From NCBI RefSeq assembly GCF_900103525.1, contig NZ_FNHN01000001.1:248001-312000 (forward strand): DNA of 64,000 nucleotides. Direction: 5' to 3'. Shown piece by piece: positions 36,912 to 46,108 of this stretch. The stretch is from Bacillus sp. OK048 (GTDB lineage Bacteria; Bacillota; Bacilli; Bacillales; Cytobacillaceae). The position numbers and the translations under genes were made by a program. How positions within the stretch are numbered: position 1 is the stretch's first letter; each line of letters opens with the position of its first letter. A model generated the notes under the pieces. It had not been told where the DNA came from, did not search any database, and worked only from the letters and a program-made list of their open reading frames with translations.

Positions 36912-37979
36912 TTATTTAAGTTTGTCTATTTCTTCTTTAAACATTTCCAGTGCTTTATTAAAATCCTCACTGTCCTGTCTTTCCAGCCAATATTGTTCAA
37001 ATTCAGTGAAGAAGTTTTGCCATTTTTGCTTTTCATCTTTTGATAATTCATGAATGGTAATTTCTTTGGATTCCAACAACTCTTCAGAGACTCTCGTATT
37101 TCCAGCATCAATATATTCGGTCATACTTCTTCCTAATTCTTCACCCACTCGCATGATAGCCTCTTGTACATCTTGAGGTAACCCTTGATAAACCTCTTCA
37201 TTTATGATAAGACCTACTAAGCCTGCGCCCATATTTAAATCTTTTGTTCCATATTTTGTAGATTCCCTAAGGCCGAAAATATCAAAATCATTATAATTGA
37301 AATGAAGTCCATCAACTATTCCCGTGCTATACGAACTATATATATCACTGGCACTCGTTGATACGGGTATGGCTCCAAGATAGTTGAAGATTTCAGTAAA
37401 TACACCAGGTGTTGCTCTTAGTTTAAATCCTTCTAAATCTCCTGGAACCTTGATTTCTCTTTCATTAGAAATGATGTTGTATAACGGAGTTAAGGTAGCA
37501 GATACGAGTCTTACACCGTTATTTAAAAATTCTTTATCCAATACTGGGCTTTGTTGGGCGATTTTATGATAAGCCTGTGCACCTTCGACAGTTGATTTAT
37601 ACAATCCCGGTATACCAATCATATTCGCTCCTATCGGCATTTCACTAGGTGTATAATTGGGCGAGAAATGAGCAATATCGGCTACACCTTTAGCCACCAT
37701 ACTTAATGAATCAGCTGCCTTTCCAAGTTGTTCCCCAGGATAATACTCAAACTGAACCCGGCCATCTGTTAAACTGGTTACCTTTTCCATAAACGGATCA
37801 AAGAATTCTGTAGTGTAATAAGACTCTTGGGAATACCACGTTGCCACTTTTAATGTAATCGTATCTTCGCTTTCATTAACTTTACTTCCTGCATCTTTTG
37901 AATTTGAGCCACAACCTGCCATGATTAAAAGTAAAACCATAAAACAGCTAATTAGAATTGAATATTTTTTCGATAACAT
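36912..37979 (-). CDS. dctP: TRAP transporter solute-binding lipoprotein (DctP type), orphan copy
   Basis: 355 residues with lipobox LIMAGC (Cys23), then TITLKVATWYSQESYYTTEF, FEYYPGEQLGKAADSLSMVA, GLHFNYNDFDIFGLRESTKY and a Lys/Glu-rich end. Binds a carboxylate outside the membrane for the DctQM permease. The only dctQM genes in view are 21 kb away (58820-60647), so this copy may lend a second specificity to them or be left over from duplication. GGGGGGG ribosome site. Confidence 0.9.
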   Translation of the reverse strand: MLSKKYSILISCFMVLLLIMAGCGSNSKDAGSKVNESEDTITLKVATWYSQESYYTTEFFDPFMEKVTSLTDGRVQFEYYPGEQLGKAADSLSMVAKGVADIAHFSPNYTPSEMPIGANMIGIPGLYKSTVEGAQAYHKIAQQSPVLDKEFLNNGVRLVSATLTPLYNIISNEREIKVPGDLEGFKLRATPGVFTEIFNYLGAIPVSTSASDIYSSYSTGIVDGLHFNYNDFDIFGLRESTKYGTKDLNMGAGLVGLIINEEVYQGLPQDVQEAIMRVGEELGRSMTEYIDAGNTRVSEELLESKEITIHELSKDEKQKWQNFFTEFEQYWLERQDSEDFNKALEMFKEEIDKLK

Positions 37980-38067
37980 ATCAATCCCCCCCTGTAGATG
38001 ATTTGGTATTTAGTTGGTGTGTCGTGTAGTATTTTATCAACGTATGAGTTATTACTTCATTAACACA

Positions 38068-38083
38068 CCCTGCACGTGCAGGG
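38068..38083. promoter_or_regulatory. 16-bp perfect palindrome, possible operator
   Basis: CCCTGCACGTGCAGGG between the dehydrogenase gene stop (38181) and dctP (37979). Size and symmetry suit a dimeric repressor or a short hairpin. Confidence 0.35.
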
Positions 38084-38180
38084 GGAATCATAGGTTTTCA
38101 GACGTGACATATGAGCCTCCATTTGCTTATCTGCTAACTTAGGATTAATTAATTGAATATTTAAAACTTTAAAATTCAAT

Positions 38181-39197
38181 TTATGGACATGACAATTCAT
38201 TGCTGGATGGTTTTGTTGCTTCTGAAACTAACTTGTTTTCAGTAACAGTCCCCGAAACTTTAACACCGGCCCATTCTTCATACATTTTTACAATATCTAG
38301 CATTTCTTCATCTCCTTCACCTTTTGAAACTGGAATATTAAACAACTGATACACGATATTAGAAATAAAAGAAGGAACATGTAGGTCTTTAGCAACTTGG
38401 TTATATAATCCAAGATCTTTAGTCATTAAATTCAAGGAAAAATTATTTTTTTTATTAGGCAAGACATAATTAGGAAACTTATCCATTGTAGCAATATTTC
38501 TCCCTGAGCCAGTACTGATCACTTCCAAAGCTTTTTGAGGAGAGATCCCCGATTTTTTTATAACCATTATTGCTTCAGCAGTAGCAACGACCGCACAACC
38601 ACCTAAGAAATTATTTACTAATTTAATTGTATGTCCCGAACCAATCGGTCCCATATGAACGATCTTTTTTCCTATCACTTCAAAAATGGGGAGACATTTT
38701 TCAAATAATTCCTCTTTACCTCCTACCATAATGGATAAGGTTTGATTGATTGCACCTATTACTGCCCCAGATACGGGAGCATCTAGCATTTCAATTCCAT
38801 ATTCTCCTAGCATTTGGCTTAACTTTTTAGTACTGCTGGGATCAGCTGTTGTTAGATCAATTACAATAGTACCCTTCCGAGCGTTATTTAAAATCCCGTT
38901 GGGCGCTAATACTATCTCCTCTACCTGTTTGGAAGTTGGCATACTTATTATGATTATATCGCTCATTCCAACTAGTTCTTCTAAACTAGAAGCACCTTTT
39001 GCCCCTTTTTCTAGTAAATCATTAATAACTGCTAACTTACTTTGGTAATCAGGTGTAATTGAGGAAAATCCACTACTGGCATCAATATCCTTTCGATAAG
39101 TTGGTAAAACCAAAGGATAGTCATTTTTTGATAAATTGCAACATATTGGTAACCCCATAGTGCCAAGGCCCAAAAAGCCTATTACTTCTCTTTTCAT
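38181..39197 (-). CDS. 3-hydroxyisobutyrate dehydrogenase family NAD(P) oxidoreductase
   Basis: 338 residues from ATG 39197 (GGGAGGAAAG upstream; the longer TTG frame would start inside that site). Rossmann FLGLGTMGLPICCNL, substrate-binding DAPVSGAVIGAINQTLSIMV, catalytic-Lys helix GSGHTIKLVNNFLGG, and the C-terminal all-helical domain. Oxidises a beta-hydroxyacid (3-hydroxyisobutyrate, glycerate, tartronate-semialdehyde type). In a cluster ending at propionyl-CoA, a branched beta-hydroxyacid is attractive but unproven. Its 3' end is duplicated at 34089-34220. Confidence 0.88.
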   Translation of the reverse strand: MKREVIGFLGLGTMGLPICCNLSKNDYPLVLPTYRKDIDASSGFSSITPDYQSKLAVINDLLEKGAKGASSLEELVGMSDIIIISMPTSKQVEEIVLAPNGILNNARKGTIVIDLTTADPSSTKKLSQMLGEYGIEMLDAPVSGAVIGAINQTLSIMVGGKEELFEKCLPIFEVIGKKIVHMGPIGSGHTIKLVNNFLGGCAVVATAEAIMVIKKSGISPQKALEVISTGSGRNIATMDKFPNYVLPNKKNNFSLNLMTKDLGLYNQVAKDLHVPSFISNIVYQLFNIPVSKGEGDEEMLDIVKMYEEWAGVKVSGTVTENKLVSEATKPSSNELSCP

Positions 39198-39295
39198 ATA
39201 CTTTCCTCCCAATCATATAGTTGTTCGAAAACGCTTTCAGCAAAATAACAAACAATAAACGTCAACTGTTTTAAATACATTAAATTGAAAGAGTA

Positions 39296-39664
39296 CTAGT
39301 CTTCCAGCTGGGTACTCTTATTTTCTGCGTGATATATAGAAAGGTGGGAAAAATTTGATTCCGTATGGGCGCCATGCCAATGCTTTAGTCCCGCTGGAAT
39401 GTAGACAATGTCGCCTACATTCACTGTCCATTCCTCATCCTCCGTTGCAACAATCCCTTCTCCTGCTGTAATGATGAGTATCTGGTCGCTGCTGTGAGTG
39501 TGAAATTTGTTGCGCACACCCTTGGGAAAGCTAACCATAAGCATGGTATATTCTTTACTTTCATCAGCAGACAACAAAAACCCACACTTTACCTCACCAG
39601 TAAATAGTTTCGTATTCATATTATCCAATTTCATTTCATTTGCTTTAATAACCTTCATATTCAC
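39296..39664 (-). CDS. Small cupin-domain protein
   Basis: 122 residues, single cupin barrel. Motif 1 is HTHSSDQILIITAGEG, with the usual metal-binding His/His and a following residue; motif 2 is PAGLKHWHGAH. GTG at 39664 or the next in-frame ATG (39658) could start it; GAGGAG fits either. Such cupins isomerise, decarboxylate or simply sense small acids. Divergent from the LysR gene, and likely its target. Confidence 0.8.
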   Translation of the reverse strand: MNMKVIKANEMKLDNMNTKLFTGEVKCGFLLSADESKEYTMLMVSFPKGVRNKFHTHSSDQILIITAGEGIVATEDEEWTVNVGDIVYIPAGLKHWHGAHTESNFSHLSIYHAENKSTQLED

Positions 39665-39961
39665 TTGCTCCTCACTTGTTATTTTTTATCGTTCAGAACG
39701 CACCTTTTTACTAACAAGGGTATACGTTCAATCATAAAATCGGTAACTTTTCTGACATAGAATCATCCTTTAATACGTTTATGCGTTATTTTTTTGAACA
39801 CTCATTAATAATTGATTTTGAGAAACATCTGCTAACCTCCATTATCGGAATTTATTTAATATTTGTAATTTAGTATATAATTAGATATTATTAATGTAAA
39901 ATTGAAATAATAGATAATTATATAGACGTTGTCTATAGTTACAACTGGGAGAGTGGGGAAT

Positions 39962-40861
39962 ATGCGATTAGAGCAATTACAATATTTTGTAGAGATAGCA
40001 AAAACAGGATCCTATTCACAAGCTGCAAATAATTTGTATATCTCTCAACCTAGCATTAGCCATGGCATAAAAAAATTGGAAGATACATTAAAAGTTAGGC
40101 TATTCGAACGTTCTCGAAATGGTGCTGTTCTCACAGAGATCGGCAAAAGCATACTACCGAAAGCTCAATCTGTTCTCATTACTATTGAAGAAATAATAGA
40201 TGAAGCTAAAAGAGAAGAAGAGATACTTACGGGGAAATTATCCATCGCAACAATTCCAAGCTTAGGCAGATACATTACTGATACTTTGCTAGAATTTAAA
40301 GAAAAACACCCACGGGTTGATATTGAAATTAGTGAGAATGGAACAGACCAAATCGTTCAAGATATCTTGGATAATCGTGTTGAGGTGGGACTTACCTCTT
40401 ATATCTCTGAGAACCATATTAATAATATGTATTTTGAGCGTTTATTCTCCGGAAAGATATTAGTATGCGTAGGTAAGAATGCTCCTTTTCCGATCAACAA
40501 CCCCTTGTCAATAGAATTAATTTCTAAACAACCGATCGTCATGTTTAAATCAAGTTACCTCAGTCATTTTTACTTTAAAAAAATCCTTAAAGGGCACGAA
40601 TTGAATATTTTATTTTCATCTTGGAATAACGAGTTTGCAAAAAATATAATTTCATCCGGAATTGCAATTGGATTCTATCCAGATTTCTATATAAAAAATG
40701 ATGATTCCGTAAAAAAAGGGGATATTATTCCTTTAGAAATTGAAGATAATCGAGAGGAAATTATGTTCGGCTGGATGCGGTCAAAAAACCAGTATTTTTC
40801 AAAACCAGCAAAAGAATTTGTAAAAATGTTTAGTTCAACTATTAAAAAATATGATTTATAG
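39962..40861 (+). CDS. LysR-family transcriptional regulator
   Basis: 299 residues from ATG 39962 (GGGAGAGTGGGG upstream). N-terminal HTH: MRLEQLQYFVEIAKTGSYSQ followed by AANNLYISQPSISHGIKKLE. C-terminal periplasmic-binding-like effector domain starts near SIATIPSLGRYITD. Divergently placed to the cupin/dehydrogenase/dctP group, which it may control in response to a carboxylate. Confidence 0.92.
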   Translation: MRLEQLQYFVEIAKTGSYSQAANNLYISQPSISHGIKKLEDTLKVRLFERSRNGAVLTEIGKSILPKAQSVLITIEEIIDEAKREEEILTGKLSIATIPSLGRYITDTLLEFKEKHPRVDIEISENGTDQIVQDILDNRVEVGLTSYISENHINNMYFERLFSGKILVCVGKNAPFPINNPLSIELISKQPIVMFKSSYLSHFYFKKILKGHELNILFSSWNNEFAKNIISSGIAIGFYPDFYIKNDDSVKKGDIIPLEIEDNREEIMFGWMRSKNQYFSKPAKEFVKMFSSTIKKYDL

Positions 40862-40865
40862 GCAG

Positions 40866-40910
40866 AAAAAGGTAGGATTACTCAAAATCTTGAGATATCC
40901 TACCTTTTTT
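40866..40910. terminator. Terminator between LysR and the sigma-54 activator
   Basis: AAAAAGGTAGGAT (40866-40878) pairs with ATCCTACCTTTTT (40897-40909); usable for both convergent genes. Confidence 0.88.
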
Positions 40911-40955
40911 GTTTTATAACTATTTTTGTCATAAATTATTTTAGCCATGTCATTC

Positions 40956-43043
40956 TTATGCTTCCTGTTTTTGTAACTTACGAACAACGGTTGATTGATT
41001 TACTTGCAATACTTCGGCTGCTTTATATGTATTCCCGTACTTCTCTATCGCCCTTTTAATAAGATTGATCTCATATTGCATAACCGCTTCTTTAAGGGAG
41101 GGGATTTCTTCGACATCCATCATATTTTCTTCTTTAGCTACTGTTTGTGATAGAAATAATGGAACATGAATTTCTTTCAAATTAATTGCATCCCCTTCAG
41201 ATAATACATAACACCTTTCAATTACATTTTTTAATTCCCGGACGTTTCCCGGCCAATTATATTTCAATAACATCTCATAGGAATTCGGAGTGAATTTTTT
41301 TGACAACCGGTAAAACTGATTTAATTCATCAAGGAACATTCTGGTTAACGGGATGAGGTCCTCCATTCGCTCACGAAGCGGAGGTATTATAACTGGAATT
41401 ACATTTAGCCGGAAGTATAGGTCCTCGCGAAATTGTCCATTTTTTATTTTTTCTTCTAAATTAATATTGGTAGCAGCAAGAATTCGAACATCCACTTTTG
41501 TCGGCTCGGTTCCCCCGATTCGTGTCACTTCCCGTTCCTGAACAACCCTTAATAGTTTCACCTGTAATGGCAGGGGGAGATCTCCCACTTCATCAAGAAA
41601 GAGTGTTCCTTTGTCAGCCAATTCAAACATTCCCGGTTTACCTTTTTGGCCTGCACCAGTAAAAGCCCCTTTTTCGTATCCAAATAGTTCAGATTCAAGC
41701 AGATTCTCGGGGATTGCTCCACAGTTGATCGTAATAAATGGACCGTGACTACGTAAACTATTAAGATGTATTATCCTTGCAATTTCTTCTTTTCCTGTCC
41801 CGGATTCTCCTAATAGTAGAGTAGTAGAATCAAATGATGATAGCCTATTGACTAGTTGCAAAAGGTATTTCATTTTGGGAGATTCGGCTATAAAATCGAT
41901 CCGTGACTTCAATTCCAATCGATATTGAGTTAGTTCTTCTTTATAACGCTCCGTTAATAATTTATTTTCTTCTACTTCCTTTTTTAACTGAATTAAGTCT
42001 GTAATATTTCTTACATTGACTACCATATATTCTACAGTGTCCTCAATGATAACTGGACTTAATGTAAGAATTAAGTTTACCCCGGTTTCCTCCAAAACCT
42101 TAGATATAGTTAAAGATTTTTTTTCTTTCAAAACCGTCTTAATGATTTCGGATTTATCTGAAGGATTATTCTTAAATATATTTCTTTCGTACCGTTTGGA
42201 AAACACCCATTCAAAAAGGTTTTCTACCGCTTGGTTACAGCGAAGATATTCTCCATTACAGTCTGTAATGATAATTCCATCATAGGAGGCATTAATAATA
42301 GCTTCCAGTTGTTTATTTAGTTTACGAACAGAGTCTAGTTCCTCTGATTTATTCTCAAGCTCTGAAATATCCTGTAAAATGGAGACAACGCCGCTCACCT
42401 CTGATCCGTTCATGATGGGGGTTCGCGTTGCCATGCTTTTTCTGTTTCCAACCCGATACTTCATGTCGATATGGGGTATTCCCGTCCGCAGGACTTCCAT
42501 GACCTTATTGTGAGGAACCACATCCGTTATAAATTCACCAATCGCAGTTTCTTTATTTAGACCTGCTATCTTTTCAGCTGCATGATTCAAGGATGTAAAT
42601 ATTCCGTTTTTATCAATTGATACAATACCAACAGGAGCATGTTCAAAAACAGCTTCCAACATCGACAAGCGAGTACGGATCATTTCAATATAGACTTCAT
42701 TTAATTGTCTTTGGCTTATGATTCCAACAACCGATTTATTTTTATTTTGAACTAAATAATACGCTCTTTTCTTGTGAACTAATGCTTCAATATCTTCTGT
42801 CTCTGAAACCAACAGATAATCTTGATTTAATAATAATTTTGAAATTTCACTTTCACCGGTCTGAATTGCACTTCTTCCGGTATGCCATTCCAAAATACCA
42901 ATAATCTGATCCTGAATATTATAAACAGGAAGAGCATCCAGGTTGGATTGTTCAAATAATGGTACGACTTCTGTTACAAGTTGATTCTCCATAATTCGAA
43001 TGGAAGTTTTAACAGCTATTTCCCCACTTGTAATCCTTTTCAA
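40956..43043 (-). CDS. Sigma-54-dependent activator with CBS and two PAS domains
   Basis: 695 residues; TTG start with GGAGGTG. Domain order: paired CBS-like module (about 5-120), PAS 1 (about 128-235), PAS 2 (about 243-355), linker coil, AAA+ domain with Walker A GESGTGKE (412-419), the sigma-54-contacting loop GAFTGA (459-464) and LFLDEVGDLP (Walker B), then a C-terminal HTH (NTYKAAEVLQVNQSTVVRKL, TyrR/Fis type). No receiver domain, so it is likely tuned by ligands such as adenylates, acyl-CoA or redox through CBS/PAS. Six sigma-54 promoters within 35 kb are its evident targets. Transcribed from its own sigma-A promoter. Confidence 0.93.
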   Translation of the reverse strand: MKRITSGEIAVKTSIRIMENQLVTEVVPLFEQSNLDALPVYNIQDQIIGILEWHTGRSAIQTGESEISKLLLNQDYLLVSETEDIEALVHKKRAYYLVQNKNKSVVGIISQRQLNEVYIEMIRTRLSMLEAVFEHAPVGIVSIDKNGIFTSLNHAAEKIAGLNKETAIGEFITDVVPHNKVMEVLRTGIPHIDMKYRVGNRKSMATRTPIMNGSEVSGVVSILQDISELENKSEELDSVRKLNKQLEAIINASYDGIIITDCNGEYLRCNQAVENLFEWVFSKRYERNIFKNNPSDKSEIIKTVLKEKKSLTISKVLEETGVNLILTLSPVIIEDTVEYMVVNVRNITDLIQLKKEVEENKLLTERYKEELTQYRLELKSRIDFIAESPKMKYLLQLVNRLSSFDSTTLLLGESGTGKEEIARIIHLNSLRSHGPFITINCGAIPENLLESELFGYEKGAFTGAGQKGKPGMFELADKGTLFLDEVGDLPLPLQVKLLRVVQEREVTRIGGTEPTKVDVRILAATNINLEEKIKNGQFREDLYFRLNVIPVIIPPLRERMEDLIPLTRMFLDELNQFYRLSKKFTPNSYEMLLKYNWPGNVRELKNVIERCYVLSEGDAINLKEIHVPLFLSQTVAKEENMMDVEEIPSLKEAVMQYEINLIKRAIEKYGNTYKAAEVLQVNQSTVVRKLQKQEA

Positions 43044-43115
43044 TCAGAACACCTCCAATTACCTATATTAAAAACATTTCCCAATCTGGTAGAAAGAATT
43101 TTTTGACTCTTTTTA

Positions 43116-43144
43116 ATTTTAAGATAGATTTGTTTTTATTTCAA
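43116..43144 (-). promoter_or_regulatory. Sigma-A promoter of the activator gene
   Basis: TTGAAA (43144-43139), 17-base spacer, TAAAAT (43121-43116) on the minus strand, about 75 bases before the TTG start. Confidence 0.65.
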
Positions 43145-43263
43145 CATTAAACATATTCCCACTAGTTTGAACATTCCCAGGAATTCCAACAAACCATATT
43201 TGGACTTGATTCAAGAATGATTCGAACAATAAAAGTTCGCTCACCTTCCACACATATTGACAT

Positions 43264-43312
43264 AAAAAAACTCACGCCATGCTGATGAGAATTCACCGTC
43301 AAGTTACGTGAG
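43264..43312 (-). terminator. Terminator of the hydratase/dehydrogenase operon
   Basis: CTCACG/CGTGAG stem (43271-43276, 43307-43312) with a long structured loop; seven T follow on the minus strand. Separates the SDR stop (43385) from the activator promoter. Confidence 0.65.
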
Positions 43313-43384
43313 AAATAGAAATATACAATTATTGCAAAAAATAAAATGAATTTGTTAAGTGATGCTTTTATTTACTTTCGAGAA

Positions 43385-44137
43385 TCATATATTACGTGCT
43401 CCCAGGCTCTTCCCGCCATCAACATGCAGCACTTGCCCTGTTATATAGCGAGCTTCCTCTGATGTAAAAAACAAAACCGTATTTGCAACATCTGTAGGCT
43501 GACCGATGATCGGAGTAGGCTGGGCTTTAATTAAATTTTGCTGAACTTCAGGTTTAAGACTTCTGATCAAAGGCGTATCAATTAACCCCGGCGCAATACA
43601 GTTTACCGTTATATTAAACTTGGCAAACTCCAGTGCCAAAGCACGGGTCAAACTTACTAATCCACCTTTAGAAGCGGAATAATTTGATTGACCTACTTGA
43701 CCCAACCATGCCCGAGATGAGATATTGACAATCCGGCCGAATTCCTGCTGTTTCATTTGTCCAAGTACGGCCTTGGAACAAATCCATGCACCTTTTAAAT
43801 TCACATTCAGAACAAAATCAAAGTCTTCTTCCGGCATTTTTAAAATTAAGTTATCCCTTACAACGCCAGTATTGTTAACCAATCCATCAATTCTTTGATA
43901 ATGGTTAATAATGGTATCTACCATCTGATTCACTTGCTCTGTATTTGTTATATCCGCTTGTAAGCCGATAGCCTCATACCCGTTTTCCCTTAATCTATGC
44001 GCCACATTTTCTGCTTTAGCTAAATCAATATCATTAATTATGACTTTTGCCCCGTTTGCAGCCAGTCTTGTTGCAATCCCTTCGCCAATTCCACTTCCCG
44101 AACCTGTTACTAATATGACACGATCTTTAACATTCAT
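43385..44137 (-). CDS. Short-chain dehydrogenase/reductase (FabG-like, 3-hydroxyacyl-CoA type)
   Basis: 250 residues. Cofactor motif TGSGSGIGEGIA, NNTGV (canonical NNAG), catalytic Ser in NISSRAWLGQ, YSASKGG (Tyr/Lys), and the C-terminal YITGQVLHVDGGKSLGARN. Suggested role: oxidise a 3-hydroxyacyl-CoA made by the hydratase in the same operon, giving the 3-oxoacyl-CoA for thiolase. Last gene of the sigma-54 operon. Two relics of close SDR paralogues lie at 53589-53779 and 58515-58740. Confidence 0.9.
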   Translation of the reverse strand: MNVKDRVILVTGSGSGIGEGIATRLAANGAKVIINDIDLAKAENVAHRLRENGYEAIGLQADITNTEQVNQMVDTIINHYQRIDGLVNNTGVVRDNLILKMPEEDFDFVLNVNLKGAWICSKAVLGQMKQQEFGRIVNISSRAWLGQVGQSNYSASKGGLVSLTRALALEFAKFNITVNCIAPGLIDTPLIRSLKPEVQQNLIKAQPTPIIGQPTDVANTVLFFTSEEARYITGQVLHVDGGKSLGARNI

Positions 44138-44178
44138 GTTTAACGTCTCCTCTCAAAATTCTAAAAATATATTACCGA

Positions 44179-44637
44179 CTAAATTGTAGATGCCTTTTCT
44201 GTTTTTCTTTTCATCATGATCGTCATCGTACCTTTTTGGACTACTTCTCCCCTTTGATTAATTAGATCAATATCCCGAACCAAAATTCCACGGTCGGGTT
44301 TTGATGTCTCTCTTAGGTCAGCAATTTTCATACGAAAATGGATTGTGTCTCCGATATAAATAGGCCCTGAAAATTTCCACTCTAATCCCAAGAAGCCCAT
44401 GATGGTCCCGTCAAACACACCAATTCGCGTAACTAAACCGGAAACGAATGTCAGACCTAGCAGTCCATGAGCAACACGGCCTTTATATACACTCTCTTTA
44501 GCAAATTCCTCATTCGTATGAAGTGGATTATAATCACCGGTTAGACCAGCAAAGGAGACGATATCTGACTCCGTAACCGTTCTACCCGGACTAATAAATT
44601 CCTCACCAATCTTAAATTCTTCAAAGTATCTTCCCAT
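44179..44637 (-). CDS. MaoC-family (R)-specific enoyl-CoA hydratase
   Basis: 152 residues, single hot-dog fold. FEEFKIGEEFISPGRTVTES, hydratase motif FAGLTGDYNPLHTNEEFAKE (catalytic Asp/His) and GRVAHGLLGLT. Adds water to enoyl-CoA, giving an (R)-hydroxyacyl-CoA that a FabG-like SDR can oxidise; the adjacent SDR supports this. AAAGGAG precedes ATG. Confidence 0.9.
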   Translation of the reverse strand: MGRYFEEFKIGEEFISPGRTVTESDIVSFAGLTGDYNPLHTNEEFAKESVYKGRVAHGLLGLTFVSGLVTRIGVFDGTIMGFLGLEWKFSGPIYIGDTIHFRMKIADLRETSKPDRGILVRDIDLINQRGEVVQKGTMTIMMKRKTEKASTI

Positions 44638-44710
44638 CGCTATTTACTCCTTTTACATTATAATCGTCTTTTGTTAGCTATCTAATCACTTACTTCTTTA
44701 ACAATATGCT

Positions 44711-46057
44711 TTATATTGTGTCATTTCGATTCATGTAATAATTTGTGAAATGCTTGACTGCAAGAATACAAGAATCGGCCGTTCGGTAAAACGGAAGCCT
44801 ACTATCCAGCAAAATTTCATAGCTTACTTCCATTTCCCCTGATAAGGAAGTCCACAGTGGAATAATCGGTTTATTCATTCTCTTGGCGACCTCCAACGTT
44901 TGTCTGACCATAATTTCCGAGTAATTTCCCAATTTGTACGAAAATGGAACTAAAATCACATCTAAATTCGGGTCATTTGCAAACGTTTCCAAATACTCTC
45001 TGAAAACTCCTAAATTCCGAATGATGGGTGGTGTAATATGAATTGGATTAGAGGCTATCCCCAGCTCGGGTGCAAGTTCATATAATAGGCTTTTGGTTTT
45101 ATTATTAAGAGCGGGAACATCAAGGCCCGCCAACCTGCACTTATTAGCCAAATAGGTGTTAATCCCCGCTGAGTAAGAAAATATACCAATCCGATTACCT
45201 GCTGGAATTCCATGTGCGATAAAAAGCCATCCAATATACATAAACTCATCGAGATCTGTAACTGAAATGACACCTGCCTGATGATTTACTACTCCCATTT
45301 CCGGCTGACCTATGTTTAATACGATAAGGGGCTTTCCTGCCCTGTTCGCTGCTTCTGCAGCATTTCGAAACTTCTGCTGATCTTTTATCCCTTCCACTAT
45401 TGCAAATATAACGTGGGTAGAGGAATCATATGCCAGATATTTGATAAAGTCGGCAACTTCTAAATCAACTTCATTTCCGGTATCTATCAAATAATTAAAA
45501 CCAATCCCATGATCAACTGAATCTAGTATGGTTCTCCCTAATCCCCCATCCACTGTAATTAGTGATATTTTACCGTTTTGTAAGCGGGTCGGTTCATAAT
45601 ATATGGAAGAAGTGATCCCAAACGGTTGAACCATATTGAATAGTCCGTTACTATTAGGGCTTAAGATTCGAATTCCCGTCCTATCAGAAAAGGACCTAAG
45701 GGTTTTCCGTAATTCGCGCTGGACTTGAGGTAATTCAAAAAAACCAGTTAATAAAATTATGAACTTTACTTTTTTTTCCTCACATTCATTAAGCAACGTC
45801 AGAACGGAACCTGGGGCTTCAGTAATGATAACCGTATCTATCTGTTCAGGTATACTCATCAAATCAGAATAGACCTGAATCCCAAATATCTCATTGTACC
45901 CAGAGCAAACTGGATAAATTTTACCCTTAAAGCGAGACTTTTGAAGATTGATTAGCACTCTTCCCTCTATTGTATTAGTATCTGTAGATGCTCCCATTAA
46001 TGCAACTGAACGGGGAAAAAGTAGATAAGAAAAATCAGGAGAATTATTTTCTGCCAA
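44711..46057 (-). CDS. CoA-binding/succinyl-CoA-ligase-like protein (acyl-CoA synthetase alpha-type, no ATP-grasp)
   Basis: 448 residues if TTG 46057 (GGTGGTG upstream) is the start; a frame to 46081 exists without a site. N-terminal CoA-binding Rossmann (FPRSVALMGASTDTNTIEGR, IYPVCSGYNEIFGIQVYSDL), then a Succ_CoA_lig domain with LSPNSNGLFN, DTGNEVDLEVADFIKYLAYD and ANRAGKPLIVL. It matches the alpha part of ADP-forming acetyl-CoA synthetases. The usual SHTG phospho-His site reads VNHQAG, and no beta/ATP-grasp subunit is encoded nearby. Catalysis on its own is doubtful; a CoA or acyl-CoA handling role is possible. Confidence 0.75.
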   Translation of the reverse strand: MAENNSPDFSYLLFPRSVALMGASTDTNTIEGRVLINLQKSRFKGKIYPVCSGYNEIFGIQVYSDLMSIPEQIDTVIITEAPGSVLTLLNECEEKKVKFIILLTGFFELPQVQRELRKTLRSFSDRTGIRILSPNSNGLFNMVQPFGITSSIYYEPTRLQNGKISLITVDGGLGRTILDSVDHGIGFNYLIDTGNEVDLEVADFIKYLAYDSSTHVIFAIVEGIKDQQKFRNAAEAANRAGKPLIVLNIGQPEMGVVNHQAGVISVTDLDEFMYIGWLFIAHGIPAGNRIGIFSYSAGINTYLANKCRLAGLDVPALNNKTKSLLYELAPELGIASNPIHITPPIIRNLGVFREYLETFANDPNLDVILVPFSYKLGNYSEIMVRQTLEVAKRMNKPIIPLWTSLSGEMEVSYEILLDSRLPFYRTADSCILAVKHFTNYYMNRNDTI

Positions 46058-46108
46058 TATTATCACCACCCATTTAAACAAATCAAAATTTGTTATCGTT
46101 AACTATAA

